From NCBI GenBank assembly GCA_013399015.1, contig VWZX01008936.1, positions 5,035,126-5,099,125 of the forward strand: DNA of 64,000 nucleotides, read 5' to 3'. This document shows, piece by piece, positions 38,415-49,900 of the stretch. Made by a program: the position numbers and the translations under genes. This DNA is from Galbula dea (Eukaryota; Chordata; Aves; Piciformes; Galbulidae). Position 1 is the first letter of the stretch. The number at the start of each line of letters is the position of its first letter. The notes beneath the pieces are model-generated. The model was not told the origin of the DNA. It was given only the letters and a program-made list of their open reading frames with translations, and searched no databases.

Positions 38415-39358
38415 TTGGTTACAATACTGAAGCGTGAAGATCAACTAACAGTCACTTGTACAATTTAAGGGATGCAGCTCCTACAGTCAGTACCAGCAAG
38501 ACAGCTGACCTACAGAATTCCCACTGAAGCCACAGTTTCACTCCAGAATTTTTCAAAACAAAAAAGAGCACAATGGGGAAAAGGGAAAACTTGTCCACGT
38601 CCTCTCTAGGCACAAATTCAGTTAAGATTAGCATCTACTGTCTCATGCACAGGCAAACCTACTTTGTTACAGTACTAGCACACTAAAATAAGCAGGCCTT
38701 TTGATGGGGGCAAAGAGGCTCTGCTCTGGAGGTTTGATTCATATGGCAGAGCAACACAAGCAGAGTGCTACCAAAATCATGAGTGCTCTGCAGAAGTACA
38801 GCGTCTGCTACCATAAACCAGAGACAATAAAACCTGATGGGCAAAACCAGAAAACCAGATTTCTCAGAAGTAATCAGCAGGGCCAAATACGAAATGTTTG
38901 AAATGCCATTCTAAAATATGCTTGTCTAAGTAAAATGTTAAATCCCCCTATTTATTAATAAAGAGAGTATTAAGCTCCAGATGACCTGGTCCTCTATCAG
39001 AAAATCATCACAAGAACTGGACCCCCGATGGCTGCAAAGCTTCAAGTTGTCAATTAAGAAGAAAACATAACTGCAATACTCAGAATGACAATAACATATT
39101 GTGCTGCCATGCATTAAATCCATGTAAAATTTTAAAGCTTGAGGGGTCAGAATGTCCTAGGTGGTCCTCTGACTTTCTTACTGCATTTGGAGACAAAGTT
39201 CATCTCCCTTAAAGATTACAGAAAGCATATTTCCTGAAAGACTGTCTCATCATTAGGAGATTTTCTGCCCTTCTGTAAGAAAGGCAATTTAACTGTATGG
39301 TCAATTGACTCACTCCATACTTCAGTTATTTGACAAGACAAACCCATTTTGGGCTATG

Positions 39359-39602
39359 AAGATGGTAAAGGGTCTGTGGAGGGAAAACTGTATGAGGAGT
39401 GGCTGAGGTCACTCGGTTTGTTTAGCCTTGAGAAGAGGAGATTGAGGGGAGACCTCACTGCTGTCTTCAACATCCTCACAAGGGATAGCAGGGGGTAGGG
39501 ACTAATCTTCCACTCCAGTGGACAGCAACAGGACTAGGGGAAACAGGATGAAGTTGAGTCAGGGGAGGTTCCGGCTGGAGATTAGAAAAAGGGTTTTCAC
39601 CT
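39359..39602 (+). mobile_element. CR1 LINE fragment (C-terminal ORF2 region), plus orientation
   Basis: The plus strand shows AAGGGTCTGTGGAGGGAAAA, TATGAGGAGTGGCTGAGGTC, TTTAGCCTTGAGAAGAGGAG and TGAGGGGAGACCTCACTGCT, followed by AGGTTCCGGCTGGAGATTAG. These are the typical CR1 blocks encoding YEE.LRSLGLFSLEKRRLRG and FRLEIRK. About 240 bp remain, with neither the reverse transcriptase core nor the 3' tail. An internal deletion of the segment before GGGGAAACAGGATGAAGTTG is likely. The copy is antisense to SRBD1 and not coding. Confidence 0.9.
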
Positions 39603-42600
39603 AAAAGGTGCTCAGTAGATACTGTGATTTCAAATATTGTGCCTACAGCAGAGGCAGCCTGCTGACTTCTGTGTTCAGACAATTGCATATTCCAGTGTTC
39701 TCCTTTTGCATTGCCCTGTGTAAGAGCCACAAGATAAAGCAAAAGCTTAATGGCTGTAGATATGAAAAGAGTGAAAATGAACATACAAAGTTCTGCCACA
39801 TGCAGGTGAGAGACTGCCAGGAACAATTTTGGGTGGAAGAAGGAAAAAAACCCTCCCCTTCTTTTAACTACATTGGCATTTCAATGCTGCTCATCACTGC
39901 AAGCAGAAAAGCATTTTTGGCCAAAAGTCCAAGATGATGGCACTCCTTCCTTTAAACACACAGGTCTTTATAGAAGGATAAAAACATGTCTCTGTCAGTA
40001 CCCATGACAGTTGAGCTACCTCATATGAGTGGGAGCATTTGTTTTGTGTTTTGAAACAACGTGAAACTTCCAGATAGGAATGCAGTGGATAGTTTTAAAA
40101 GTAAATACATGGCAACCACAAGCTATTAGGCTATGATTAGTTCAATCTCAATTTTGTCATAAACAAAAACAGTCTGTATTTTTCTTATATAATTTCAGTA
40201 TTTCATTCTCCCTGAGCCATGCTACTGCAACATCCAAGGAACTCTCTCCTCTCTTATTTTAAATTATTCTTTGCACCTCACAAGTCTGGGTTGAAATTCC
40301 AAATGTCAATGGAATAAAAAAAATATATATTAAGGCAATCAGAGACTAACTGACAAATGCATATGTAATTACTGTTAACATATTATATCACAGTAGATAT
40401 GGAAACATTACAACTTATTTAAATCCTTTTATAAAGCCTATTATTGTGTTCAAGATCAACTACTCTCCATAAGTATCTGCAATAATGTTTACTCAGTGAT
40501 CGATTGTTCAGGTTTCCTGAGTCCTGGAAGCTGTCTATCCTGTTGACCTGAATTTCACCCTTCTTGCAAAGGATACAGTGAAACGTACAGTAGTCTTTTC
40601 ATTAAGCATTCTTTCTCAGTAGGTCAGGATTTGTGACACAGTTTTGAATCCTCATATATCTTCTTGGTGGGTTTAAAGTATGCAATTTATTTTAAGCAAC
40701 TGCTCAACAGCTGCATTTCATCCAAAATTCTTCTGTGCCAAGTGAGCAGGTTTTTGTTTTAAAAAGGTTACATTTTAGTTTACTTTTAACTCCATAAAAC
40801 TGATAATCTGTTATTTGCCTAAGATTAATGAAATAATGAATGACAATGTTCTATTTATTTGCTACAGAAATCTCTAAAAGAGATGGCCAGAATACAAAAA
40901 GGAAGTAAAAAATACATTTAAAAAGAAAACCTCAACAAATGACTACTACAATGTGGTTTTGTAAAGTCAGTTTTTCTTAGAAACACTCTCAAAACTACTT
41001 ATTAGTAATTTCTGTATCATGGGATAGTAGCATTTTGTTTTTATCCAAGGTGAGATGGGAGACATAGCATTTTAATTGAAGTCTGATGTAATGTTTCTGT
41101 CACAGAAATGAGTTAGTCTTACGGGATTGTATAAATTCAGAAAAATCTATCCCCATCTGTTCAGATTAAAAGGTAAACATCATCAGTGTGCATTTCACAT
41201 TCAGACCACTGGTACTAATTTTAACTGCATCACTATGCCACTGATTACTGTTAGTACTGAAAGTAAAAAACTGTTCAAAATTTTCTACTTCAAATAGTTA
41301 TTCATGCATATCAACAACAAAAACTAACCTTTCATAAGTAACAAGAATGTCCTCTCCTATGGCTAGAGTAAGAAAAGCAGCTTTGGTGAGTAACACATCA
41401 TGCTGCTATATTAAAAGCAAACCAAATCTTGAACTGAAGAGCATCCTCATACTCGTCGTTTGTCTCCACTCTTCAAAGAAGCAACAAAGCCTTCTAAGGC
41501 AAACACATGTACAGAGTTACATCCAGAGGCATGGAAGTAAATCATTTTCATAACACTTATGCTAAGGGAAACTGCTTTTACCACAGCTTGGACTAGTGCT
41601 CTGCTTCTGGAGGTTGCTTTTAGACAGAACTGGTTAGGTATTTTCAGTTTCTTCAGAAGCACAGAAAATGATGCTCTGTAAATAAAAGGCCACACACATT
41701 TGCTGAACTCAGATCTGGGATCTAAGAAACAGGTAAAAGAGAGGAGGGCAATGTAAACATCACCCCTTTCCACAAAGTATGCAAAGATTACTCATCAGTT
41801 GCAAACAGTGACAGAAAATTATGCTCAGTTAAAAGGTGCATACACACACTTCTCTTAGCATAGTGAAAATACTCATCCAAAACAGTCACACAGAAGAGTT
41901 TTCACCTGGCTCAAAATAATCTCCTAATTCCATAACAAGGCAGAAGCCTAGAGGAATTTAAGTGGATGTTGATCTTGCAGATTACAGAAGATGAAACTCC
42001 ACTACTCCAGCCTACTACTACACTCTACAGCTTCAGAGGAAATATACAAGATTAGAAGAAGGTTAGTGACTATCTTTCACACACACCATGACGTTTCTAA
42101 AGACTGGGAAAAAGGTAGATTCTTGTCTAGAACAACAAGTAAAGACTACAAACATCTCTGTGACCTGTGTAATGTTTTGGGGCGATCCAGATCCACTTTT
42201 CTCTCTCTCAATAACCTGATGCAGGTATATGTGTTCATGCACAACTGCAGGAAGACCAGTCATTTCCAGATTATCTACATTTAGGACCTGTTTTCTAAAG
42301 TTATTGACAGATTCTCTATAAGTTCTGTTAAAACTGTAAAGCATAGCCCACACCTTGAAATAAGCTTCTGCTCCTTAGTAGGAACTGGGTCCTACAAGGA
42401 GAGAAGGAACGAGCCCCTCTTTACCTATTATTCACCACCAATTTTGTTACTAACCACTGTCTTCTCCCTTCCAACATAATGTAATAAAGCTCATTTTCAA
42501 AGGCTACAGAATACAGCAGATGAAATATGGAATACGATTTCATTTTGTACTGCTGTAATTGCACACAATCCAGCTTAATAGGCTGGCAATATGTTTTAAT

Positions 42601-43221
42601 GCACCAGAATTCAGTGCTTACTCTCCTTCCTTTCAACTCTTCCTGAAAAACTTAGAGAACTTGCACCAATCCTCTACAATTAGCTGTAGAAGGAAGCTTC
42701 CACTTAGGAAGCAGTGTGAATGGTTTAACTGTAAGACTTCTGTCCAATAAAGTTTTTGAAAAATGACCTTCTCTCCCGAGTAGCCAAGGGGGAGTAGTGC
42801 TCTTTTAAGAAGATAAAGAAATTAGTTCAAGTAGACATCAAGGCACTATGTCCCACACATCTAATCATCAAATTGTTTTACTTTCCTTAAGATAAAGTCA
42901 AAAGAAATCACATTTTTTCCAATCTCTACCTTCTACTTACTGGCCAGTGTGACAGCTCTGAACTGTATGCCTCTATCTTTAACAGCACCCCAGGGAATAA
43001 AACCCTGTAGCATGACAGTCTCAAAGTCCTAACAAGCCCCCAAAGCCTATAAGGCTTTCTTTTGCAAGGAAAAGTGCAAGTGGTGTGCTGAACTTTGAGT
43101 GTACAATAATCCAATGTACTTTGCCCTGTGGAGAGGAGACAAGCAGATGGGATTTGACAATGCTAAGGCAAGCTGCTCTGTCTGACCTTTTGCTCTTGCA
43201 GATTCTTCTTCATCCTCAGAA

Positions 43222-43260
43222 ATCATCCTTCCAACTCCTAATATTCTGTGATTCTGTGAT
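43222..43260 (+). mobile_element. CR1 LINE 3' tail remnant, plus orientation
   Basis: The sequence aatcatccttccaactccta is followed by ATATTCTGTGATTCTGTGAT. The CCTTCCAAC core and two ATTCTGTG octamers are the 3' end of a bird CR1 in plus orientation. Only about 40 bp are recognisable; earlier sequence is too decayed to assign. Confidence 0.75.
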
Positions 43261-46200
43261 AAGCAACCCAGTTTCTGTACCGGATCATATCTGTGCATGC
43301 AGCAGGACACAGGCTCACCCTGTGAATTTTCCTCATCTTTGCAAAAACATTTTATCTACATTTGTTGTATTCCTAATGGGGTGACATAACTATGTGGTCT
43401 TGACAGAGGACCACAGGTCCTTCATGTCTGAGAGGAAAATGAGCATTTCTTGGAGATGCTGCATTAAACAAACCCAAGTATGATACCCTTGCTTCAGCAC
43501 CTGAACACATAATTGCAAATTAAAAACCAAATGCATATGATTACATTAAGGTGTAGAAATAAATTAGTTGGAAAGGCTTAACATGGTGTCTCCTCTAACA
43601 AGTGATTACACAAATGTGATGTCTTAAAAGACACAACCCCCTTTTCCACATCATCCTGCATTTAAAGAATTCTACATATTCAGGTTTGTCTGCACTTCTA
43701 TAAATCAATTCTATAAAGCACATTAGGTTTTTATTTTGCTTTTTAAGTAGTGAAAGAAAGAAGAGAGTGCTTATTTGATAGAGCAGTTATCTCAAAGTAA
43801 AATGTAATTAATCAATTCCACGAGATGAAGGCATTTCTCATCTAGCCTAACTGACCATATATTGAAACATGGGTAAATCCCAGGGTGACCATTGCCTTAC
43901 AGAGATTCACTGTTTCACCAGAATTCTGCAGTTTCCTCTGCCTCTTCAAGTTATTAAACGACAATCATTTCATCATAGTTCCCACTTCAAGAGGTGGAGA
44001 GGCAGCAGAGGAGAAAAATTTTGATGTGAGCACATGCCAAACAACTGGTGCATCCTTTATCCTCTTTGTAATAAGGACAATAACAAAACCACCACACAAG
44101 CTGACCATACCCAAAAAGTTTTTCCCAGGCATCCAGGAACTACATAAATTCCATGTTTCTGCATGTCAGGCCTTCAACACAAGTCATATGTGCTTACACT
44201 TATCACAAGCTCATCAGAAACATCCATTACTGAACTGCAGTAGCTTGTTCTCTAGGCAGAATCCTCCTAATCTGCTGCAGTTGAACCTCCTCACCCTATC
44301 AAGTCAGAAATCTTTTTTTGCTCTGGCCTATAAGCCTCTTAGCTCCTAATTCTGTTAGGCTGAGAAATAGCTATTCTGCTGATCAATCCTACAATGACTG
44401 TCAGAAGGGGACGTATGCCTTCTCACTCAAACACAAGTAACTAGGTTTCATCCAGTTCTTTACTATCTACTTAGCCGAGTGCCACTCCACAAGATTTTAT
44501 AGGAATTTGAGTAGCAATGCAATAGAGAAGCTCCTGCACTTCTATGAAATATTCAGATTTAGTGCTACAAAAATTTTAAAGAATATGGTTCAAAGTAAAG
44601 AGCTTATTATAAGATATTGCCTATTCCCAGAAAGAAATGTCCACCTCTGAATGACAATCCTAAAGTTGGAGAGGCCCTATTCCATTCTCTGCACCATAGA
44701 TAGCAGCAAATTGTTTAAGAAACGAGCATTTTTTTTTCTCCAAGCACTTGCAATTCAGCTAAGAGTGCTGTATAGATGACTATAAGACTTTTCACTATAG
44801 TTTATACATACACCATTAGTTTATAATGCGATCTTTCTCAATCATTTATTATATACCCATGACCTTCAATAGACCACTCAATAGGGAAAAAAAAAAAAAC
44901 CAAACAACTACTAGCTGACTTCTTGGCTTAACTAATATCTTGAATTAACACCTCCAAGAAACACTGAAGGTTGCTGGTTTTCCCTTTATGTACAACACTC
45001 AGCCAAGGAGAAATTAATAAGGCAGTATATTTATCAGCATTGATGCCTTTCATTTCTCTGTATGAAGTGAAAATTTACTATAACCAGTTGCTAACCAGCA
45101 CTACAAACATGACAGAGATCATATCACAAAATGTTAAAGTAAGTTCTCACTTAATATGCATTATTTAATCTGTACCTGAAGGACAAACATAGGCCTACCT
45201 CTGTAATTCAAAAAACCCCAAACCCTTCTATAAAGTTTGTATTGAGAAAAATGTTAAAGTGGCAAACTGCATTAAGATCACAGATATCTCACATCAGCTG
45301 TACCTTTTATTTTAACTATAAATGTCACACTTCATCATGCAGCTGTCAGCTTCCTTTAATGTACTAAATGCTATCATGTAAGCACTGAACCTGACACGAT
45401 GTAACACAACAATTAAAATAAAAAGCAAGTCAGCTTTGACACCATGTCACTTTTCTGTTTGCTGCAAATTAAAGGAAAATCACAAGTACAAATGTACAAG
45501 CTAGTCAGGAAAAAAGTTAGCAAAAAAATCTCAAACATCAGTTAATGTTTCCCTCTAATGTTATGTCACATTTTAACATTCAGCATTTTAAGAGTCCACA
45601 GCTTTAGTGCAGCTAATTACAAATTGACACCAAAAGACGTCAAGAATAAAGTCTAAAACTTCTAAAAAGACTCAATTGCAATAAACACACTTCTAGCTGT
45701 CAGTTCCACAGCACATCCACAGAACTAAGCAATTATTTTATACACCTTGTATCCTACCTTTTTTCAGTTTCTATCCACTCCCTAGTACCGCTGTAGCATG
45801 TTAAAATTGTTGATGCATTTCAAACCACATGCAACAGCACTTAAGTTATGCCTAAAGCAACTCCTAATCATAATGAAGAAACTATGAACTCCAGATAACT
45901 ACTACTGAAATTGATCATGTATTACAGATTTTATTTTTATTTACTGTATTTGGTGCACAACACTAAGAAGTGTCTGAAATGTTCAAAAATTAATTTCAGA
46001 AGAAAGGAAAATAATCTACACCTCAAAAAATACACTGTTAATAACTAGACTTCCTCCTTTTCAGTGTTTTTGTGTTCATTAACTCTAAACCCCCATTGAA
46101 CATATAAGGAACATATAAAACTTTGGGCCAAGAAAAAGTTAGTAGCATCTGTCACAAATATAGAAATGTCACATGCCTAATATTCACTCTAGCCATACCA

Positions 46201-46293
46201 TGAGACATTACAAACCACACTACAAACCTCTGTGGCCCAGGGAAGAATTGAGCTCCATGTTGAAATGGTAATAAAATGAAATGCACTTCGTAC

Positions 46294-46385
46294 CTGCACT
46301 TCTTAGGTTAGGGTCTAAGTCTGGCATTTCCTTGGATGCTTCTGGACTGACACTGTAGATAGATGCTCCTGCTTCACTCACAATG
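46294..46385 (-). CDS. SRBD1: SRBD1 internal exon A (end of YqgF/RuvC-like domain), 92 bp
   Basis: This is the most 5' coding exon found in the window. On the minus strand the acceptor is a T-rich tract ending TTTTTCAG at the high-coordinate side, and the donor is GCAG|GTACGA. The frame starts with one base completing a codon and ends with one base of the next (1+90+1). It encodes IVSEAGASIYSVSPEAS, then a stretch ending DLDPNLRSA. The EAGAS-Y-S motif and the DLD..LR.A segment are hallmarks of Tex family proteins, near the end of the YqgF (RuvC-like) domain. The last base G joins TT of the next exon to give the Val of the V-SIARR motif. SRBD1 is the animal member of this family and is thought to bind nucleic acid; its biochemical role is poorly known. 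The product name is from family recognition; the splice sites and frame are seen directly. Confidence 0.94.
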
Positions 46386-46903
46386 CTGAAAAATAAAACG
46401 GCAAATAATCAAAACACCACACAAGTGAACACCACAACTGAAAGACTTAGCAAGTGACTTCATGTAATATTTGGATTTTTTTAAAAGCTTGGGTTTTTAA
46501 AATATTTTGAATCACCTGAATACTTTTAAGAGTGCAGACAAAGAAGATGATCTCAATTTAAGCCAACACCCCTTCCTGGCCTGCAACATCAATTCTTTTT
46601 CAATCCTATCCCTATTACAAATACAGTGTGTGATATCAGCCCCTGCAGCAATCTTACAACGGAGAAAACGAACACAAGAAACAAGTGTTACCAGAAGTAA
46701 ACAGGCAAGCCAGCTTCCATGAACAAAGCAAAAACCTATCTGACAATTTCATAAAAACACCTATATTCTGAAGTCTAACATCCATTAAACTGTTACATGA
46801 ATCCAAGTCGTGAGTGTGCATACACATTTTCTAAAGCCAGCTACCTAAAATACTCAGGGAAAAAAAAAAATGCAGCTAGAGACTGAGCCACAGAGCTGCA
46901 GCT

Positions 46904-46951
46904 CGCTTCTCAGCGGCGGTTAACGCCGGCTGCTCCCTGCACGCTCTTCCG
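46904..46951. promoter_or_regulatory. Small CpG cluster in intron near exon A (possible regulatory site)
   Basis: Seven CpG dinucleotides fall within 48 bp (CTCGC, AGCGGCGG, AACGCCGG, ACGC and CCGT contexts), in a window where CpG is otherwise rare. It lies about 520 bp 5' of exon A in the direction of SRBD1 transcription, directly next to an A-run. Clusters of this kind can mark an enhancer, an unmethylated site or an alternative promoter, but it is far below the usual CpG-island length. I see no TATA box or splice donor that would define an alternative first exon. Confidence 0.3.
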
Positions 46952-49900
46952 TCCCCAAAGAAAAACACTGACAGCACGTCCTCAGGAACTTAAGCTACAG
47001 TTCATGTATCTACCACACACCTCAACCTCATTCAGTAATGATGATAAACTCACCAATTCAAATTGCAACACACAATTAAAAACCCTCAAGTGCTCCAGTT
47101 GCACTCAAGAGAAAACGGCAATCAAGTATTCCCCGTGCAAGTTTATTTTCAGCTGTGAAATTCTGACACCGCTGAATCCACAGCATATTTCCTCAAATAA
47201 CTTCAGCAGAACTTGAGAATCAGGTTGATAGTTAAGGCATCATATAGTTACTGCACTGGACAGGGATACTATCCATTTCAGAACTATTTTTACTTTTACT
47301 ATTCCACTCTTAGAAGAACCTTATCTTTGCCATAAGGAGGGAAACTACAATCCTTAAGAACCGGACCCTTCAATAAAAATAACAACTTTGCTTTATGTTG
47401 TTTTAAAAGTAGATTGTAAGTTTTCTTATTAAGAACATTTAGTAGGTCACACTTTTAAATAAAGAAACTGATACCTAGGAAGACCCTCCCTTCAGAAAAA
47501 GCTAGAGAATAGCTCAGAGAGAAAACACATTCCCATTCTATGTTCCAGGCACGTTAACAGTAACTAGAGTAAAATACAGATAGAAAATATAAGCATTTAT
47601 TACTGTTGTTTTTACAGATTTCCCCTCCTCCCCATCAAAACTGGAATTCAGTAAAGTGCTGTACACACAAGTCAGATTTTACAGTTATTTGAAACTCCAA
47701 AGAATATTTCAATACTACAGACAGATTGGGTCTTTCAATAAACACAGAGAATAAAATCCTGTTCTTTTTTGTACTAGCATAACTCCAGACCCATTCAAAC
47801 AATTGGTTTAACAGAGAAAAAAAGTTGCTCAGACCAGCTGAAAGAGGCAAGTGAAAATGAAACTATTCATATGATCTTTTAGAAAGATTCAGTATCATAG
47901 TCACTCCTTCACTATAAATGATATTCAGAGAACAGCCCTATAACAGAGTTCAGAAATAGCCATATCACAAAAATATAACTGCTGAAAAACACAGATGTTG
48001 AGAGAGGACTCAAACTGGGTTTTTTTCTGATGAACAGGTAGTTTCAAGAAGAATGCAGCAGAATGTATTTCTTAACCTGTTCACACCTTATAAAGGCAAC
48101 ATCTGGCAAGTGCTACCTTTTTGGATACTGCTTCCAAAAACCACATATGTTAGCACATACTTCTAACAGTTTTTCACTAATCACTCTTCAATCTTTGTAT
48201 TTGAACAGAGGTAACAAAAAGTTACCTCTCCAGCCATCTCTAAATTTAACACTTTAATATTACAGTTAGATTAAAAAAAAATTGTAAAAATGTGTACAAC
48301 ACATTATATATGTTGCACTATAAACTGTATTACTGCACACAGCTTATTGTAAGTATTTTGTGCAGAGAGAAAAAGTGAACTGGATGGGAATTTTAACACA
48401 AGACATTTTATTGATTCTCATAAATGCTACACTAACAATTTTCAAAAGTGAGAGGATTGCAATAATATTATCATTATATGGTAGCAAGTGAACTCTGCTA
48501 GATTTTAAGGTAGGTAGTACAAAACCTTCTGGCTAAAATGAGTAAATAAAATTGAACTCAAGATGGGAGAAAGAAACATTTCCTTTCCTCAAGTGCAAGA
48601 ACATTATACACTGGGGGAGCGGGGGAAGCCAAGTAAAAACTTATCTCAAGTAGGAAAACAAGATCTAAAATGTACTTTCAGAAGCAGTGTACTCTGGTAT
48701 TTGACATGCACTCTGAGATGGTTTTGTATATGTATGCAGTTATTCCATGAAGTATTTGGTGTAGCAGACTTGGAAAAAGGGGAAGAATTTCCACTCAGGC
48801 AGAACCCATCCTGCTGCGCCTAAACCAGTAAAACCCAGACGTGAAGTAAATTGGTCACCCAGAGTAAATGTGTAGAGCCACAGACCCCAAGGAAATCATC
48901 CTCTGGTTTGCTCAACCATAGTCAACCCAACTTTCAGAGACCTACTAGTGGCTGTCACATGGTTCATTCAGTTTGTCTTTGGCTACGGTGAGGTGGTTAC
49001 TAATGTGACACTGGCACACACAGCGCTAACATATTTAGCTTGGTCACAATACTAAGGTTACAAGCAAAATAGTTTTGGGGATTTTTGTTTGCTGTTGTTC
49101 TGGATTTTGCTCTTTTAACAGGAGAGAAGTCACTTCGGTTCACAGACATCATTTGTTTGTTTGTTTTCTAAATTCTAACAATTCTCTTTTAAGAGAAAAA
49201 GGCCATTTAAGCAAATGCAATGTTGTAAAATGCTCTAGACATCATGCTTCCAAAGAACAGACAGATCTATGTCAGGGCACGTTAAGATAAAAATCAAAAC
49301 TGCTCAAATCGGTAGGCAAAGGAAATTTTTTCCAAACTACTGTGGTCCACACTGTTCTGTAACCTCCCCCCCTCCTATTTAAAGGATTCAATTTTCAAAA
49401 GAGTCAAAAGAAAGCTCTCATAAGAGCTAGTAAAAACTCTGTCTAAAAATCTGTATATCTTCAGAACTAGAATTTGGTTTTACTTCGACTAATTTTAAGC
49501 TACATAATGCATTCAAATAGAAAACTAGACTTCCCCAGCCCCTCATAAAATGAGATACTTATTTCTGTGCATTCCTTAAGAGGAAAGATTTTGCACTGGC
49601 CAAAATCTTAATGGTTAAAACATTATTTAAATTATTTTGCTATTTAAGGTCAAAATGTAGTAGGTAAATAAGCAGTTGGTCATGATCTGATACGCTGATA
49701 GTACATGAACAGTAATTTGATAAACTGCTCTCTGAATTAGCAAAATAGCAGGTAAAAAATCTGGGACTATGCCTCCATACTGTCTACTTCCCACATTAGC
49801 CATCCTATAAAGAGGGTTTTTTCCTCAGTGCCTATATCCAACTTTTAAAAATTAAGTGCCTAAACCACAAATCCATTACACAATATTTCAATCAGTTCTC

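Larger units (their letters stand above)
36632..46293 (-). other. SRBD1 intron between exons A and B (about 9.7 kb)
   Basis: The acceptor is at 36632-36633 and the donor at 46292-46293 (minus strand). Three CR1 pieces (37141-37383, 39359-39602, 43222-43260) and the palindromic element at 38297-38414 were found. The open frames here (longest 154 codons at 43885-44349, plus strand) have no recognisable domains. The exon A to exon B junction restores Val in the A-V-SIARR motif, so nothing constitutive is missing. Confidence 0.8.

Noticed and set aside
43885..44349. 154-codon plus-strand open frame
   Set aside because: No domain or family resemblance, it lies in intron, and its amino-acid composition is that of random AT-rich DNA.
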